Assembly: GCA_016184365.1 (NCBI GenBank)
Contig: JACPCW010000099.1
Coordinates: 1 to 39,732 of the forward strand
DNA from: Candidatus Rokuibacteriota bacterium
GTDB lineage: Bacteria > Methylomirabilota > Methylomirabilia > Rokubacteriales > CSP1-6
Reading direction: 5' to 3'
DNA length: 39,732 bases
The notes under the pieces are model-generated. The model was not told the origin of the DNA, did no database searches, and was given only the letters and a program-made list of their open reading frames with translations. Within the stretch, counting starts at the first letter, position 1. The number at the start of each line of letters is the position of its first letter. A program made the position numbers and the translations under genes. Below, piece after piece: positions 22,838-31,004 of this stretch.

Positions 22838-23989
22838 CTACGTCAGCTGATACAGGCGCGCGCAGTTGTCCCAGAGGATCTTCTGCTTCGTCTTCTCGCT
22901 GACGCCCTCGAGCGCGATGAACTCCTCGATCGCGTGCGGGAACAACCCGTCGGAATGCGGATAGTCGGTGGAGACGACGATGCTGTCGTCGCCGATGGCT
23001 TCGATGACCTGCCGCAGCGGCTTCTCGTCGGCGTCGGTCGCGATGTAGCACTGGCGGAAGAAGTACTGACTCGGCAGCTGCGAGATCTGGACGTCGGAGC
23101 CGGGACCGAACTTCTCCCACGCCTCGTCGAGCCGCCACAGGTACCACGGCAGCCACCCGCACGTGCCTTCGAGGAACGCGCAGCGCAGCGCCGGGTGACG
23201 CTCGAGCACGCCGCCGGCGGCCATGCTGCCGAAGGCCATCATGTGCTCGATCGGGTTGCGGCCGGCGACGCCGATGACGCGGCCGTTCGGCGTGTCGAGA
23301 TAGCGGCGCGCGATGTCGTCGCGCAGCGACGACTGGCCGGTGGGGTGGAAGCCGATGGGCACGCCCAGCTCTTCGATCGCGCTCCAGAGCGGCTCGAACG
23401 CCGGATCGTGGATGTGGCGGCCGTTGATCGGGTTCGGATTGCCGATGACCGCGACGGCCCCGAGCTCGCGCACCGCCCGCCGCGCTTCCGTGATCGCGCC
23501 CGGGATGCCGTGGAACGACAGCTGCGCGGCGAACTTCAGGCGCGCGGGGTCGTACTGGCAGTAGTCGTGCGTCCAGTTGTTGTGCGCGCGCGCCAGCGCC
23601 GCCGCCACCTCGGGGTCGTGGTCGTCGTGCATCTGCACCTGGCGGCCGCGCGTGCCGTAGAGGATGCCGACGTCGATGCCCTCGATGTCCATCGCCACCA
23701 CGTGTGATTCCGCGTCGTAGCCGCGCGCGTGCGCCACGTCGTAATGCGGATGGCGCGCGAACGCCCGCTGATGGAGGTCCTTGCCGACGGCGGCCGTGCG
23801 CGGGCGCTTGGACATCTCGCCGAGCTCGAGGTCGCCGATCTTGATGACGGGCTGGTTCGGCGCGTTCTCCGTGCCCCGGAGGAACTTCGGCGCGAACTTC
23901 CGGAACGGCTCCTCCAGGTACGTCTCCCAGAGGCCGTCGGGCTCCATCGTGTGCAGGTCGCTGTCCATGACGCGATAGCCGTTCTTCAT
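22838..23989 (-). CDS. Amidohydrolase (PF04909 family)
   Basis: The 383-aa product from ATG 23989 (ATGA overlap with the enolase-family gene) begins 'YRVMDSDLHTMEPDGLW', where the D-x-H pair gives the first metal ligands; 'VPIGFHPTG' (~212-220) supplies another His, and 'VVSTDYPHSDG' (~340-350) the late Asp. These mark the amidohydrolase-2 group, which includes ACMSD-like decarboxylases and lactone or amide hydrolases. As last gene of a seven-gene unit with an organic-acid/amino-acid importer, it probably works on the imported compound or its product. Substrate unknown. Confidence 0.88.
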   Translation of the reverse strand: MKNGYRVMDSDLHTMEPDGLWETYLEEPFRKFAPKFLRGTENAPNQPVIKIGDLELGEMSKRPRTAAVGKDLHQRAFARHPHYDVAHARGYDAESHVVAMDIEGIDVGILYGTRGRQVQMHDDHDPEVAAALARAHNNWTHDYCQYDPARLKFAAQLSFHGIPGAITEARRAVRELGAVAVIGNPNPINGRHIHDPAFEPLWSAIEELGVPIGFHPTGQSSLRDDIARRYLDTPNGRVIGVAGRNPIEHMMAFGSMAAGGVLERHPALRCAFLEGTCGWLPWYLWRLDEAWEKFGPGSDVQISQLPSQYFFRQCYIATDADEKPLRQVIEAIGDDSIVVSTDYPHSDGLFPHAIEEFIALEGVSEKTKQKILWDNCARLYQLT

Positions 23990-25086
23990 GGCTCCACCCG
24001 GTAACGCTTCACGAGATCCGGCACCACGGTGGCCCCGAGCCCCGGCGCGTCTGGCAACGTGATCGTTCCCGTCTCGAGGTCGATCGGCTGGGCGACCACG
24101 TCGCCCGCCATCTTCAGCGGCCCCACCGCCTCGCACCCGTTGATGACGGCGTCGCTCGCGGCGGCGACGGCGGCCTCCGCCAGGGTCGACAGCGTGAGCC
24201 CGAAGCCGTGGCCGACGACGACGCGCAGCTTCGCGGCCGCCGCGATCTCGATCATGGCGAGCGTGCGCAGCAGGCCGCCCTGCTTCATCACCTTGACCTT
24301 CACGAGGTCGGCCGCGCCGAGGCGAATGATCTCGATGAGCGACGCCGGATCGACGACGCTCTCGTCGGCCATGAGCGGAATCTGGATGGCGCGGCGGATC
24401 GTCGCGAGCGCCTCGATCTGATCGCGCGCGATCGGCTGCTCGACGAGCGTGAGATCGTACGGCTCGAGCGCCTTGATCGTCGGAATGGCCTCGGCGGCGG
24501 TCAGGCTCTCGTTGAAGTCGACCCGCAGCGCCATGCGATGCCCGACGGCCGCGCGGACCGCGGCGACCCGATCGACGCCGTCCGGCCCCGGGCCCGACAC
24601 CTTGATCTTCGCGGTCGTGAATCCACGCGCGAGCCACGCGAGCGCTTCCCGCGCCGCCTGCTCGGGCGCGACGGTGCCGATCCAGGCGTTGAACGTCACC
24701 TGGTCTCTCACGGGTCCGCCGAGCAGGGAGTGCACCGGGAGACCGACGGCGCGGCCCTTGAGATCGAAGAGCGCCATCTCGATCGCGGCCTTCGCCTCGT
24801 ACCGCCCGGGCACGGCGGCGTCCATCACGGCGAGCGCGCGCCGCACGTCGAACGCCTGGAGACCGAAGAGGACGGGCGCGAGCTTCCGGACCGTGTCGTA
24901 CACGTCGCGCGCCGACACTGCCGAGTAGCCGGGCGTCGGGTCGACGTTGCCCCAGCCTTCGAGCGCGTCCGCCACGCTCAGGCGGACGAGGACGCTGCGC
25001 TGCACGGACGTCCGCCCGTGCACGCCCTGCACGGGCGCCTTCAGCGGGACATCGACCAGGATCGGTTCGATCGCCGTGATGCGCAT
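23986..25086 (-). CDS. Enolase-superfamily enzyme, mandelate racemase/muconate lactonizing type
   Basis: The 366-aa product from ATG 25086 starts 6 nt after the livF-like gene. The N-terminal capping domain ends near residue 125. In the barrel, Lys160-x-Lys162 (TTAKIKV) and Lys268 (VKVMKQGG) are the general acid/base pair, and Asp190 (RVDFNE), Glu216 (LVEQPI) and Asp241 (MADESV) are the Mg ligands. The Lys/Lys arrangement is that of the muconate-cycloisomerase/dipeptide-epimerase/o-succinylbenzoate-synthase subgroup, which includes racemases. It probably epimerises or cycloisomerises the acid brought in by the Liv-type importer (inference). Confidence 0.88.
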   Translation of the reverse strand: MRITAIEPILVDVPLKAPVQGVHGRTSVQRSVLVRLSVADALEGWGNVDPTPGYSAVSARDVYDTVRKLAPVLFGLQAFDVRRALAVMDAAVPGRYEAKAAIEMALFDLKGRAVGLPVHSLLGGPVRDQVTFNAWIGTVAPEQAAREALAWLARGFTTAKIKVSGPGPDGVDRVAAVRAAVGHRMALRVDFNESLTAAEAIPTIKALEPYDLTLVEQPIARDQIEALATIRRAIQIPLMADESVVDPASLIEIIRLGAADLVKVKVMKQGGLLRTLAMIEIAAAAKLRVVVGHGFGLTLSTLAEAAVAAASDAVINGCEAVGPLKMAGDVVAQPIDLETGTITLPDAPGLGATVVPDLVKRYRVEP

Positions 25087-25092
25087 GTGGGG

Positions 25093-25815
25093 TCAGACCC
25101 GGACGCCGCCCCCAAGATACATCGTTCGCACCTCGGGGTTGGCGAGCAGTTCCGGGCCGGTGCCCTCGTAGCGATTGCGACCCAGCTCCAGGACGTACGC
25201 GCGCTGCGAGACCTCGAGCGCCCGCGCGGCGTTCTGCTCGACGAGCATGACCGTGAGGCCGCTCTGCGCCATGGCCACCGTCTTGTCGAACACCTCGTCG
25301 ACGAGGCGCGGCGACAGCCCGAGGGAGGGCTCGTCGAGCATCATCATCCGGGGGCGCATCATCAGGCCGCGGCCCATGGCGAGCATCTGCTGCTCGCCGC
25401 CGCTCATCGACCCGGCGAGCTGACGCGCGCGCTCGGCGAGCCGCGGGAAGATCGAGAAGACGTAGTCCATCGCGGCGGCGATCTTCGCGCGATCGCGCTC
25501 GAGATACGCGCCCATCTCGAGGTTCTCGCGCACCGTCATCTGGCTGAAGACCACGCGCCCCTGCGGCACGTAGGCCAGGCCGCGCGCGAGGATCCGGTCC
25601 GGCCGCTCGCCGACCAGGCTGGATCCGTCGAAGACGATCTCACCGCCGAGGTAGGTGATGAACCCCATGATGACCTTGAACGTGGTCGACTTGCCGGCGC
25701 CGTTCGGACCGATGACCGACACGATCTCGCCCGCGTTCACCTGGAGGCTCACGTCGTGGAGGATCTGGATCGATCCGTAGCCGGCCGAGACGCCGCGGAG
25801 CTCGAGCAGCGGCAT
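25093..25815 (-). CDS. livF: Branched-chain amino-acid-type ABC importer ATPase, LivF
   Basis: The 240-aa product from ATG 25815 overlaps the LivG stop by one base. Walker A 'GPNGAGKSTTFK' (~35-46), the LivF-type 'LAYVPQGRVVFSQMTV' (~85-100), signature 'MSGGEQQMLAMGRGL' (~138-152), Walker B 'MMMLDEPSLGLSP' (~160-172) and 'LVEQNA' with the typical Gln after the Walker B region are present. Length is normal. Pairs with LivG. Confidence 0.93.
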   Translation of the reverse strand: MPLLELRGVSAGYGSIQILHDVSLQVNAGEIVSVIGPNGAGKSTTFKVIMGFITYLGGEIVFDGSSLVGERPDRILARGLAYVPQGRVVFSQMTVRENLEMGAYLERDRAKIAAAMDYVFSIFPRLAERARQLAGSMSGGEQQMLAMGRGLMMRPRMMMLDEPSLGLSPRLVDEVFDKTVAMAQSGLTVMLVEQNAARALEVSQRAYVLELGRNRYEGTGPELLANPEVRTMYLGGGVRV

Positions 25816-26552
25816 CAGCCGCGCCGCCGTCCGAAGTACGCCTCGATGACGCGCTCGTCCTTCTGGATCTCGGCCGGCGGGCCTTCGGCGATCTTCACGC
25901 CGTAGTCCATCACGAAGATGCGCGCGCAGTGGTTCATGATCACGTTCATGTCGTGCTCGACGATGACGATCGTCTTGCCCCGCTCCTGGAGCCCGTGGAT
26001 GTGCGCCAGGAGGTCCTGGAGCAGCGTCCGGTTGACGCCGGCCGCGGGCTCGTCGAGCAGGATGACCTCGGGATCCGTCATCAGGGCGCGCGCGAATTCG
26101 AGCAGCTTCTGCTGGCCGTAGGAGAGCCGGCCGGCGTACTCTCCGCGAAGCCGCGTCAGGCTGACGAAGTCGATGAGCTCGTACGCCCGGGCCCGCGCCA
26201 CGCGCTCGGAGACGTTGAGCGCGGTGACGCACAGCATGTTCTCGAGGACGGTCATCTCGCGGAAGACGCGCGTGACCTGGAACGTGCGCGTGATGCCCCG
26301 CCGGAAGACCTGGTACGGCTTCATTCCCGCGAGGTCCTCGCCCTTGTAGAAGATCTGGCCGCTGTCGGGCATGGCGACGCCGGTCAGGAGGTTGAACGTC
26401 GTCGTCTTGCCGGATCCGTTCGGTCCGATGAGTCCGGAGATCTTGCCGCGCGGGAACGCCAGCGTGCAGCCGTCGACGGCCCGGACCCCGCCGAAGGCCT
26501 TCCGGAGGTCGCGGATGTCGAGCGCGATGTCCGCGGCCGTCACCGGCCCCAT
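25815..26552 (-). CDS. livG: Branched-chain amino-acid-type ABC importer ATPase, LivG
   Basis: The 245-aa product from ATG 26552 (one-base overlap with the LivM stop) has 'LRKAFGGVRAVDGCTL', Walker A 'GPNGSGKTTTFN' (~44-55), the LivG-specific 'RGITRTFQVTRVFREMTVLENM' in parts (~88-109), signature 'LSYGQQKLLEFARAL' (~151-165), Walker B 'VILLDEPAAGVN' (~171-182) and 'IVEHDM'. The signature reads SYGQQ, as in other LivG proteins. Pairs with LivF. Confidence 0.93.
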   Translation of the reverse strand: MGPVTAADIALDIRDLRKAFGGVRAVDGCTLAFPRGKISGLIGPNGSGKTTTFNLLTGVAMPDSGQIFYKGEDLAGMKPYQVFRRGITRTFQVTRVFREMTVLENMLCVTALNVSERVARARAYELIDFVSLTRLRGEYAGRLSYGQQKLLEFARALMTDPEVILLDEPAAGVNRTLLQDLLAHIHGLQERGKTIVIVEHDMNVIMNHCARIFVMDYGVKIAEGPPAEIQKDERVIEAYFGRRRG

Positions 26553-27490
26553 CAGTGCACCATGCCCTTGCGGACCCAGCCCCGGTCGATGGCGAAGCCG
26601 ATCAGGCCGCGCGGCATGAAGCGCGCGATCACGATGATGAAGAGGCCGTACGCGATCAGGTGCGCGGTCGGGAAGTTGACCCAGGTGAGCTCCTGCGCCG
26701 AGTAGAGCAGCACCGCGCCCACGACCGGCCCGATCACCGTGCCCTTGCCGCCGAGCATGGACATGAGCGCCATCGCGATCGTGATCTGGACGAAGAACAC
26801 CGACGGCGGGTCGATGTAGAGCACCTTGTAGGCCTGGATCCCGCCGGCGACGGCCGGGAACATGGCGGACAGCGCGAACGCCGCGAGCTTGTAGGCGGTG
26901 GCGTTGATGCCGAGCACCTCGGCGGCGCCTTCGTCTTCGCGGATCGCGTTCAGCCGGATGCCGAAGCGTGAGTGCCCGACGATGTACGCGACGAGGATCG
27001 TCATGAGCATCACGACGAGCATCGCGTAGTACGTCTCGAGCGAGTTCTCGACGCTCGGAAAGCTGATGCCGAGACCGCCATGGGTCAGGCTGTCCCAGAC
27101 GGTGACCACGACGCGCGTGCCCTCCGCGGTGCCCAGCATGGCGATCGCGAAGTACGGGCCCTTCAGCCGGAGCACCGGATAGCCGATGGCGACGGCGACC
27201 ACGACGGCGAGCGCGGCCGCCACCACGAGCGTCGAGATCCAGTGCCAGCCGTGATCGGCCACGAGGACGGCGCACGTGTAGGCGCCGATCCCGTAGAAGG
27301 CCACGTGGCCGAACGACGTGTAGCCGGTGAAGCCGCTGATGATGTTCCAGCTGAGCGCGAGGACGACGTACATCATCGTGAACATGACGAACGACTTGAG
27401 GTAGACGCTGAGCGCGGGCGGCAGGACGGCCAGGACCACCGCCAGCGCGGCGAGCAGCAGGACATTGCGGACGTGCTCGTGTGTCGCCAT
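26552..27490 (-). CDS. livM: Branched-chain amino-acid-type ABC importer permease, LivM
   Basis: The 312-aa product from ATG 27490 lies 5 nt after LivH. It has about eight membrane helices and the LivM blocks 'ALSWNIISGFTGYTSFGHVAFYGIGAY' in parts (~44-70), 'LKGPYFAIAMLG' (~110) and the cytoplasmic coupling loop 'LNAIREDEGAAEVLGINATAYKL' in parts (~182-204). A 'MLGGKGTVIGPVVGA' block follows. Forms the pore with LivH. Confidence 0.93.
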   Translation of the reverse strand: MATHEHVRNVLLLAALAVVLAVLPPALSVYLKSFVMFTMMYVVLALSWNIISGFTGYTSFGHVAFYGIGAYTCAVLVADHGWHWISTLVVAAALAVVVAVAIGYPVLRLKGPYFAIAMLGTAEGTRVVVTVWDSLTHGGLGISFPSVENSLETYYAMLVVMLMTILVAYIVGHSRFGIRLNAIREDEGAAEVLGINATAYKLAAFALSAMFPAVAGGIQAYKVLYIDPPSVFFVQITIAMALMSMLGGKGTVIGPVVGAVLLYSAQELTWVNFPTAHLIAYGLFIIVIARFMPRGLIGFAIDRGWVRKGMVH

Positions 27491-27495
27491 CGCGG

Positions 27496-28482
27496 TCAGG
27501 CTTCCTTGACGCCCATCAGCCCGCCCGGTCGGATCAGCAGCACGAAGATCATGAGGCCGTACGCGGCGAGCTCGACCGCGGCCGTGCCGTTCGGGATCAT
27601 GAGCGACACCAGGTTTTCGAGGACCGCGAGCATGAGACCGCCGATCAGCGCGCCCACGTAGTGGCCGCGGCCGCCGAGGATGACGATCGCGAAGGCCTGG
27701 AGCGTGTAGACCACGCCCGTCTCCGGGTTGAAGCCGAACTGGATCGACACCAGCGCGCCGCCCGCCACCGCGAGCGCCACGGCGATCCCGGTGGTGACGA
27801 GATAGATGCGCTGCACGTTGATGCCGCACACCATCGCCACCTCGGCGTTGAGCGCCGTGGCGCGGATCGCCTTGCCGAGCCGGGAGAACTTCAGGAACAG
27901 GTACACGGCCGCGGAGATCGACACCGCCATGACGAAGCTGATGAGCTTGTTCTGGCCGACGGCGATCGTGCGCGTGACCTGCACGGTCTGCGGCGCGTAC
28001 GGGATCGTGCGGAAGTCCGTGGTGAAGATGAGCTCGGCGACGTAGATCATCGTGAGCCCGAGCCCGAACGTGACCAGGAGCGCGGTGAGCTCGGGCTGGC
28101 CGACGACGGCGTTGAGCAGCACCTTCTGCAGGGCGACGCCGAGCAGGAAGGCGATCGGCAGCGTGAAGACCAGCGCGAGCAGCGGATCGACGCCGAGGTA
28201 GAAGAACGCGACCCAGGTCAGGTAGGCGCCCATCATCACCATCTCGCCGTGCGCGGCGTTGATGATGCGCATGACGCCGAAGATCAGCGTGAGACCGACC
28301 GCGAACATCGCGTAGACGCCGCCCTGGAGGATGCCGGCGAAGACGACGGTGGCCAGGTACGCGAACCACTGCTCGTCGGCGCGCACGGTGCCGAACTGGA
28401 TGCCGATCAGGAACGGCAGGGAGTACGCGCAGACGAGGAACGCTGCGAGCAGGTAGAGGCTGCGGACGTCGCTCTTTTCCAC
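27496..28482 (-). CDS. livH: Branched-chain amino-acid-type ABC importer permease, LivH
   Basis: The 328-aa product starts at GTG 28482. It has an extra N-terminal helix, then the LivH blocks 'GLTLIFGVMRIINAAHGEMVMMGAYL' in parts (~63-88), the coupling loop 'GKAIRATALNAEVAMVCGINVQRIYL' in parts (~203-228) and 'FAIVILGGRGHYVGALIGG' (~268-286). The ~330-aa length reflects the N-terminal addition. Separated from the livK-like gene by 71 nt that hold two hairpins. Confidence 0.93.
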   Translation of the reverse strand: MEKSDVRSLYLLAAFLVCAYSLPFLIGIQFGTVRADEQWFAYLATVVFAGILQGGVYAMFAVGLTLIFGVMRIINAAHGEMVMMGAYLTWVAFFYLGVDPLLALVFTLPIAFLLGVALQKVLLNAVVGQPELTALLVTFGLGLTMIYVAELIFTTDFRTIPYAPQTVQVTRTIAVGQNKLISFVMAVSISAAVYLFLKFSRLGKAIRATALNAEVAMVCGINVQRIYLVTTGIAVALAVAGGALVSIQFGFNPETGVVYTLQAFAIVILGGRGHYVGALIGGLMLAVLENLVSLMIPNGTAAVELAAYGLMIFVLLIRPGGLMGVKEA

Positions 28483-28496
28483 GGGTCAGGCGGTGT

Positions 28497-28542
28497 GGGC
28501 CCGGCGTCGCGCGCGCGACGCCGGGCCCCGCTCTCGGAGCGG
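28497..28542 (-). terminator. Tandem hairpins between livK and livH
   Basis: A perfect 32-bp palindrome (28497-28528, centre at 28512/28513) is followed on the + strand by a second stem, CCGCTC-TCG-GAGCGG (28528-28542). Both lie between the binding-protein stop and the first permease start. No U-run follows. In ABC importer operons such hairpins commonly stabilise the upstream binding-protein mRNA or end part of the transcripts, giving excess binding protein; that role is inferred here. Confidence 0.55.
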
Positions 28543-28553
28543 GCGCGGAATGA

Positions 28554-29747
28554 TTAGCGCTTGCTCCACTCTGGCATCGGCAGCTCGGCCTTCGTCTCGG
28601 CGAACTTGTCCGGCCAGACGACCTTGCGCTGCCCGCGGAGGATCTGGAAGGTCAGCCCTTCGTGCGAGTTCATGCCCTTGGCGTCGACCTTGTAGCGGCC
28701 GAACGTCGTCGTGATGTCGAGGGTGGCCAGCGCCTCCCGCAGCTTCTCGTTGTCGAAGCTCCCGGCCTTCTTGATCGCCGCCTCCGTCACCAGCAGGGAG
28801 CCGTAGGCGCCACCGGCGTGGTAGTTCGGCTTCTCGTTGAAGCGCTTCTCGTACGCCTCGATGTACTCCTTCATGCCCGGGTGCTTGAGGATCTGCGGGA
28901 GCGGCTCCCACTGGCTGAAGCCGAGGACGTATTCGGCGGTGTTGCCCAGCTGTTCGGGGAAGTTCGGGAGCCCCGGCCCCACGGTGCTCGAGTACAGCTT
29001 GAAGTTGACGTTCAGCTCGCGCATCTGCCGGAGCTGCGCGGCCGCATCCGCGAAGTAGCTGTTGGAGATCAGTCCCTCGGCGCCGGCCGCCTTGATCTTC
29101 TGGAGCAGCGCCGTGAAGTCCGTCTGCTTGGGCGGATAGTTCTCCTCGAGGACGACGTTGATGCCGAGCTTCTTCGCCCACTCCTTCGCGCCCTTGCCCG
29201 CCTGGCGCGGGAAGAGGCTGTCCTGCCCGATGATCGCGATCGTCTTCACCCCGATCTGCTTCGCGAGGTGGACGGCGCCCTTCTGGTAGTCCTCGGCGAC
29301 GGCGACGATGTTGAAGATGTACTTCCGGTTCTTCTCCCAGATCGGGCTCGACGCGGCGCCGTACGCCACGAACGGCATCTTGTAGCGCTCGTTGACGTTG
29401 GCCACGGCCTCGGTGATGCCGCTCGAGTACGGGGCGAGGAGCAGGTCGACCTTGTCCTCGGTGATGAGCTTCTCGTACAGCTTGATGGCCGTCTGGGTGT
29501 CGGACTTGTCGTCGAGCAGCCGGGCGACCACCTTGTGGCCGAGCAGGCCGCCGCGGGCGTTGACCTCGTCGACCCAGAGCTTGATCGAGTTGACCTGCCG
29601 GCCGGCCGGCTCGGCGTACTGCCCGGTCTGGGAGATCGCGCCTCCCATGACGACCTCGTTGTTCGGACGATGCTTCGCGGCTGCGCTGCCGGCCCCGAGT
29701 ACGAGGATGGCGACGATGATGGCGAGACACGCGCGATGAGCACGCAT
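28554..29747 (-). CDS. livK: Branched-chain amino-acid-type ABC importer binding protein, LivK-like
   Basis: The 397-aa product starts at ATG 29747 with GGGAGGAGT upstream. A signal peptide (MRAHRACLAIIVAILVLGAG … AAAK) precedes a type I periplasmic binding fold (PF13458): 'VVMGGAISQTGQYAEPAGRQ' (~33-52), 'WVDEVNARGGLLGHKV' (~58-73), 'VDLLLAPYSSGITEAV' (~98-113), 'TIAIIGQDSLFPRQAGKGAK' (~168-187). Members bind branched-chain amino acids, urea, aromatic or other organic acids; specificity is not shown. First gene of the seven-gene operon ending at 22838. Confidence 0.93.
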   Translation of the reverse strand: MRAHRACLAIIVAILVLGAGSAAAKHRPNNEVVMGGAISQTGQYAEPAGRQVNSIKLWVDEVNARGGLLGHKVVARLLDDKSDTQTAIKLYEKLITEDKVDLLLAPYSSGITEAVANVNERYKMPFVAYGAASSPIWEKNRKYIFNIVAVAEDYQKGAVHLAKQIGVKTIAIIGQDSLFPRQAGKGAKEWAKKLGINVVLEENYPPKQTDFTALLQKIKAAGAEGLISNSYFADAAAQLRQMRELNVNFKLYSSTVGPGLPNFPEQLGNTAEYVLGFSQWEPLPQILKHPGMKEYIEAYEKRFNEKPNYHAGGAYGSLLVTEAAIKKAGSFDNEKLREALATLDITTTFGRYKVDAKGMNSHEGLTFQILRGQRKVVWPDKFAETKAELPMPEWSKR

Positions 29748-29799
29748 AGTGACTCCTCCCTTTCGATCCACGAAGTTGCGCGCGGGCATCAGGTCCCGT

Positions 29800-29829
29800 A
29801 GATAAGCAACAGCTTTCCCATCCTGTCAA
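29800..29829 (-). promoter_or_regulatory. Predicted promoter of the livKHMGF operon
   Basis: On the - strand TTGACA (29829-29824) and TTATCT (29805-29800) are 18 nt apart. The start codon at 29747 is about 45 nt downstream of the predicted start point, and a good ribosome-binding site lies between. The -35 is a perfect consensus. Confidence 0.6.
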
Positions 29830-29920
29830 GGTGAATCGATCCTTGTCGGCCGGAAAGCGCGTCGTGCGAATGCCTCAGTGAGTCCGGTCTTCTCCGACAT
29901 GCCCTTCAGCCCCGGGTCGA

Positions 29921-30331
29921 TTCGACCCGCACGAGGCCGAGCGCACCCGCACGGCGCGCGACCTGCGGCTCAACACGATCGAGATCCCACGGCTCCGGCT
30001 GCTCGCGACGAACGTGAACCCGCTGTCGTACGCCATCAAGTTCACGCCGGAGCTCGGACACGTGAGCATCACCGCGGCGATCGTCAGGGCCGGCGGCGAG
30101 CGCGACGGCCGCGACCGCCTGCGCGTCGCCGTCGCGGACACCGGCCACGGCGTCAAGCGGGAGGATCACGAGCGCATCTTCCAGGCCTTCGAGCAGGTGG
30201 ACTCGTCGTACGCGCGCCGTCAGACCGGGACCGGACTCGGCCTCGCGCTGACGCGGAAGCTCGCGGAGCTGCATGGCGGCCGCGTCTGGGGCAGCATCTT
30301 CACGCTCGAGCTTCCCGCAGCACCACCGTGA
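29921..30331 (+). pseudogene. Broken histidine kinase gene (HATPase domain remnant)
   Basis: The frame reads 'FDPHEAERTRTARDLRLNTI', then jumps to the ATPase domain: 'NPLSYAIKFTPE' (N box), 'VAVADTGHGVKREDHERIF' (G1 box), 'QAFEQVDSSYARRQTGTGLGL' in parts (F and G2 boxes) and 'ALTRKLAELHGG'. The segment after 'GGRVWG' is shortened: about ten residues expected before the final 'FTLELP' strand are missing. There is no dimerisation (HisKA) domain and no start codon that would include the first part; the head (…LNTIEIPRLRLLATN) looks like a different protein region joined by deletion. The stop at 30329-30331 lies within the 3' end of the convergent deacetylase gene. Probably inactive. Confidence 0.7.
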
Positions 30332-31004
30332 AGCCCTCGCCGTACCGGTAGCCCGAGCGCCGTCCGAGCGCTGCCGCGCGCTCGCGCACGCGCGTCGCGA
30401 CCGTTGCCGCATCCCCGATCTGGCTCGCGTGGCACGCGATGGCGGCGAGCTTCGCGTCGATCGAATCCGTGACGTCGACGATCAGTCCGGGCGTCTCCCA
30501 CTCCATCAGGTGCAGCTCGCGGACGGCGTGCGGCTCGAACTCCGGCAGCAGCTCGGGGAAGGACAGGTGATCGCGCGCGAGCGGATACACGCAGTCGAGC
30601 ACGGCGCCGGCGACGATTCGATGATCGCGGTGCCAGCTGAAGAAGGTGCCGTAGCGGCGCTCGGGACTCTGCGTCACCAGCAGATGCGGGCGCCAGCGGC
30701 GAATCTCGCGCGTGAGGTCGAGCCGGAGTCCGCGGGTGTCCTCCACGTCGCCGTCCTCGTATCCGAGGAATGCGACGTGCGCCACGCCGAGCGTGCGCGC
30801 GGCGTTCCGCTGTTCCTCCTCTCGAATGGCGACGAGACGCTCCGCCGTCATCGTTCGATCACCGGACCCCTTGTTGCCATTGGTGACGATGACGTAGGCG
30901 ATCTCACGACCCTCGCGCGCGAGCTTCGCGATCGTCCCGCCGGCGCCGAACTCCGGATCGTCGGGATGCGCCGTCACGACGAGCACGCGATCCGCGCGCG
31001 TCAT
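30300..31004 (-). CDS. PIG-L family deacetylase
   Basis: The 234-aa product starts at ATG 31004, in an ATGA overlap with the MFS gene. The LmbE/PIG-L metal motif 'VVTAHPDDPEFGAGGTIA' (residues 9-26) has the His-Pro-Asp-Asp ligands, and the third ligand is in 'FFSWHRDHRIV' (~122-132). 'ADRVLVVTAHPDD' and 'IVTNGNKGS' are family blocks. These zinc enzymes remove N-acetyl groups from GlcNAc-like substrates, mycothiol/bacillithiol precursors or antibiotics. The partner MFS exporter and MerR regulator suggest a detoxification or secondary-metabolite role (inference). Confidence 0.9.
   Translation of the reverse strand: MTRADRVLVVTAHPDDPEFGAGGTIAKLAREGREIAYVIVTNGNKGSGDRTMTAERLVAIREEEQRNAARTLGVAHVAFLGYEDGDVEDTRGLRLDLTREIRRWRPHLLVTQSPERRYGTFFSWHRDHRIVAGAVLDCVYPLARDHLSFPELLPEFEPHAVRELHLMEWETPGLIVDVTDSIDAKLAAIACHASQIGDAATVATRVRERAAALGRRSGYRYGEGFTVVLREARA

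Noticed and set aside
24208..25905. 565-codon + strand frame over the enolase-family and livF genes
   Set aside because: Asp/Arg/His-rich translation typical of the frame opposite GC-rich genes; crosses two real, overlapping genes.
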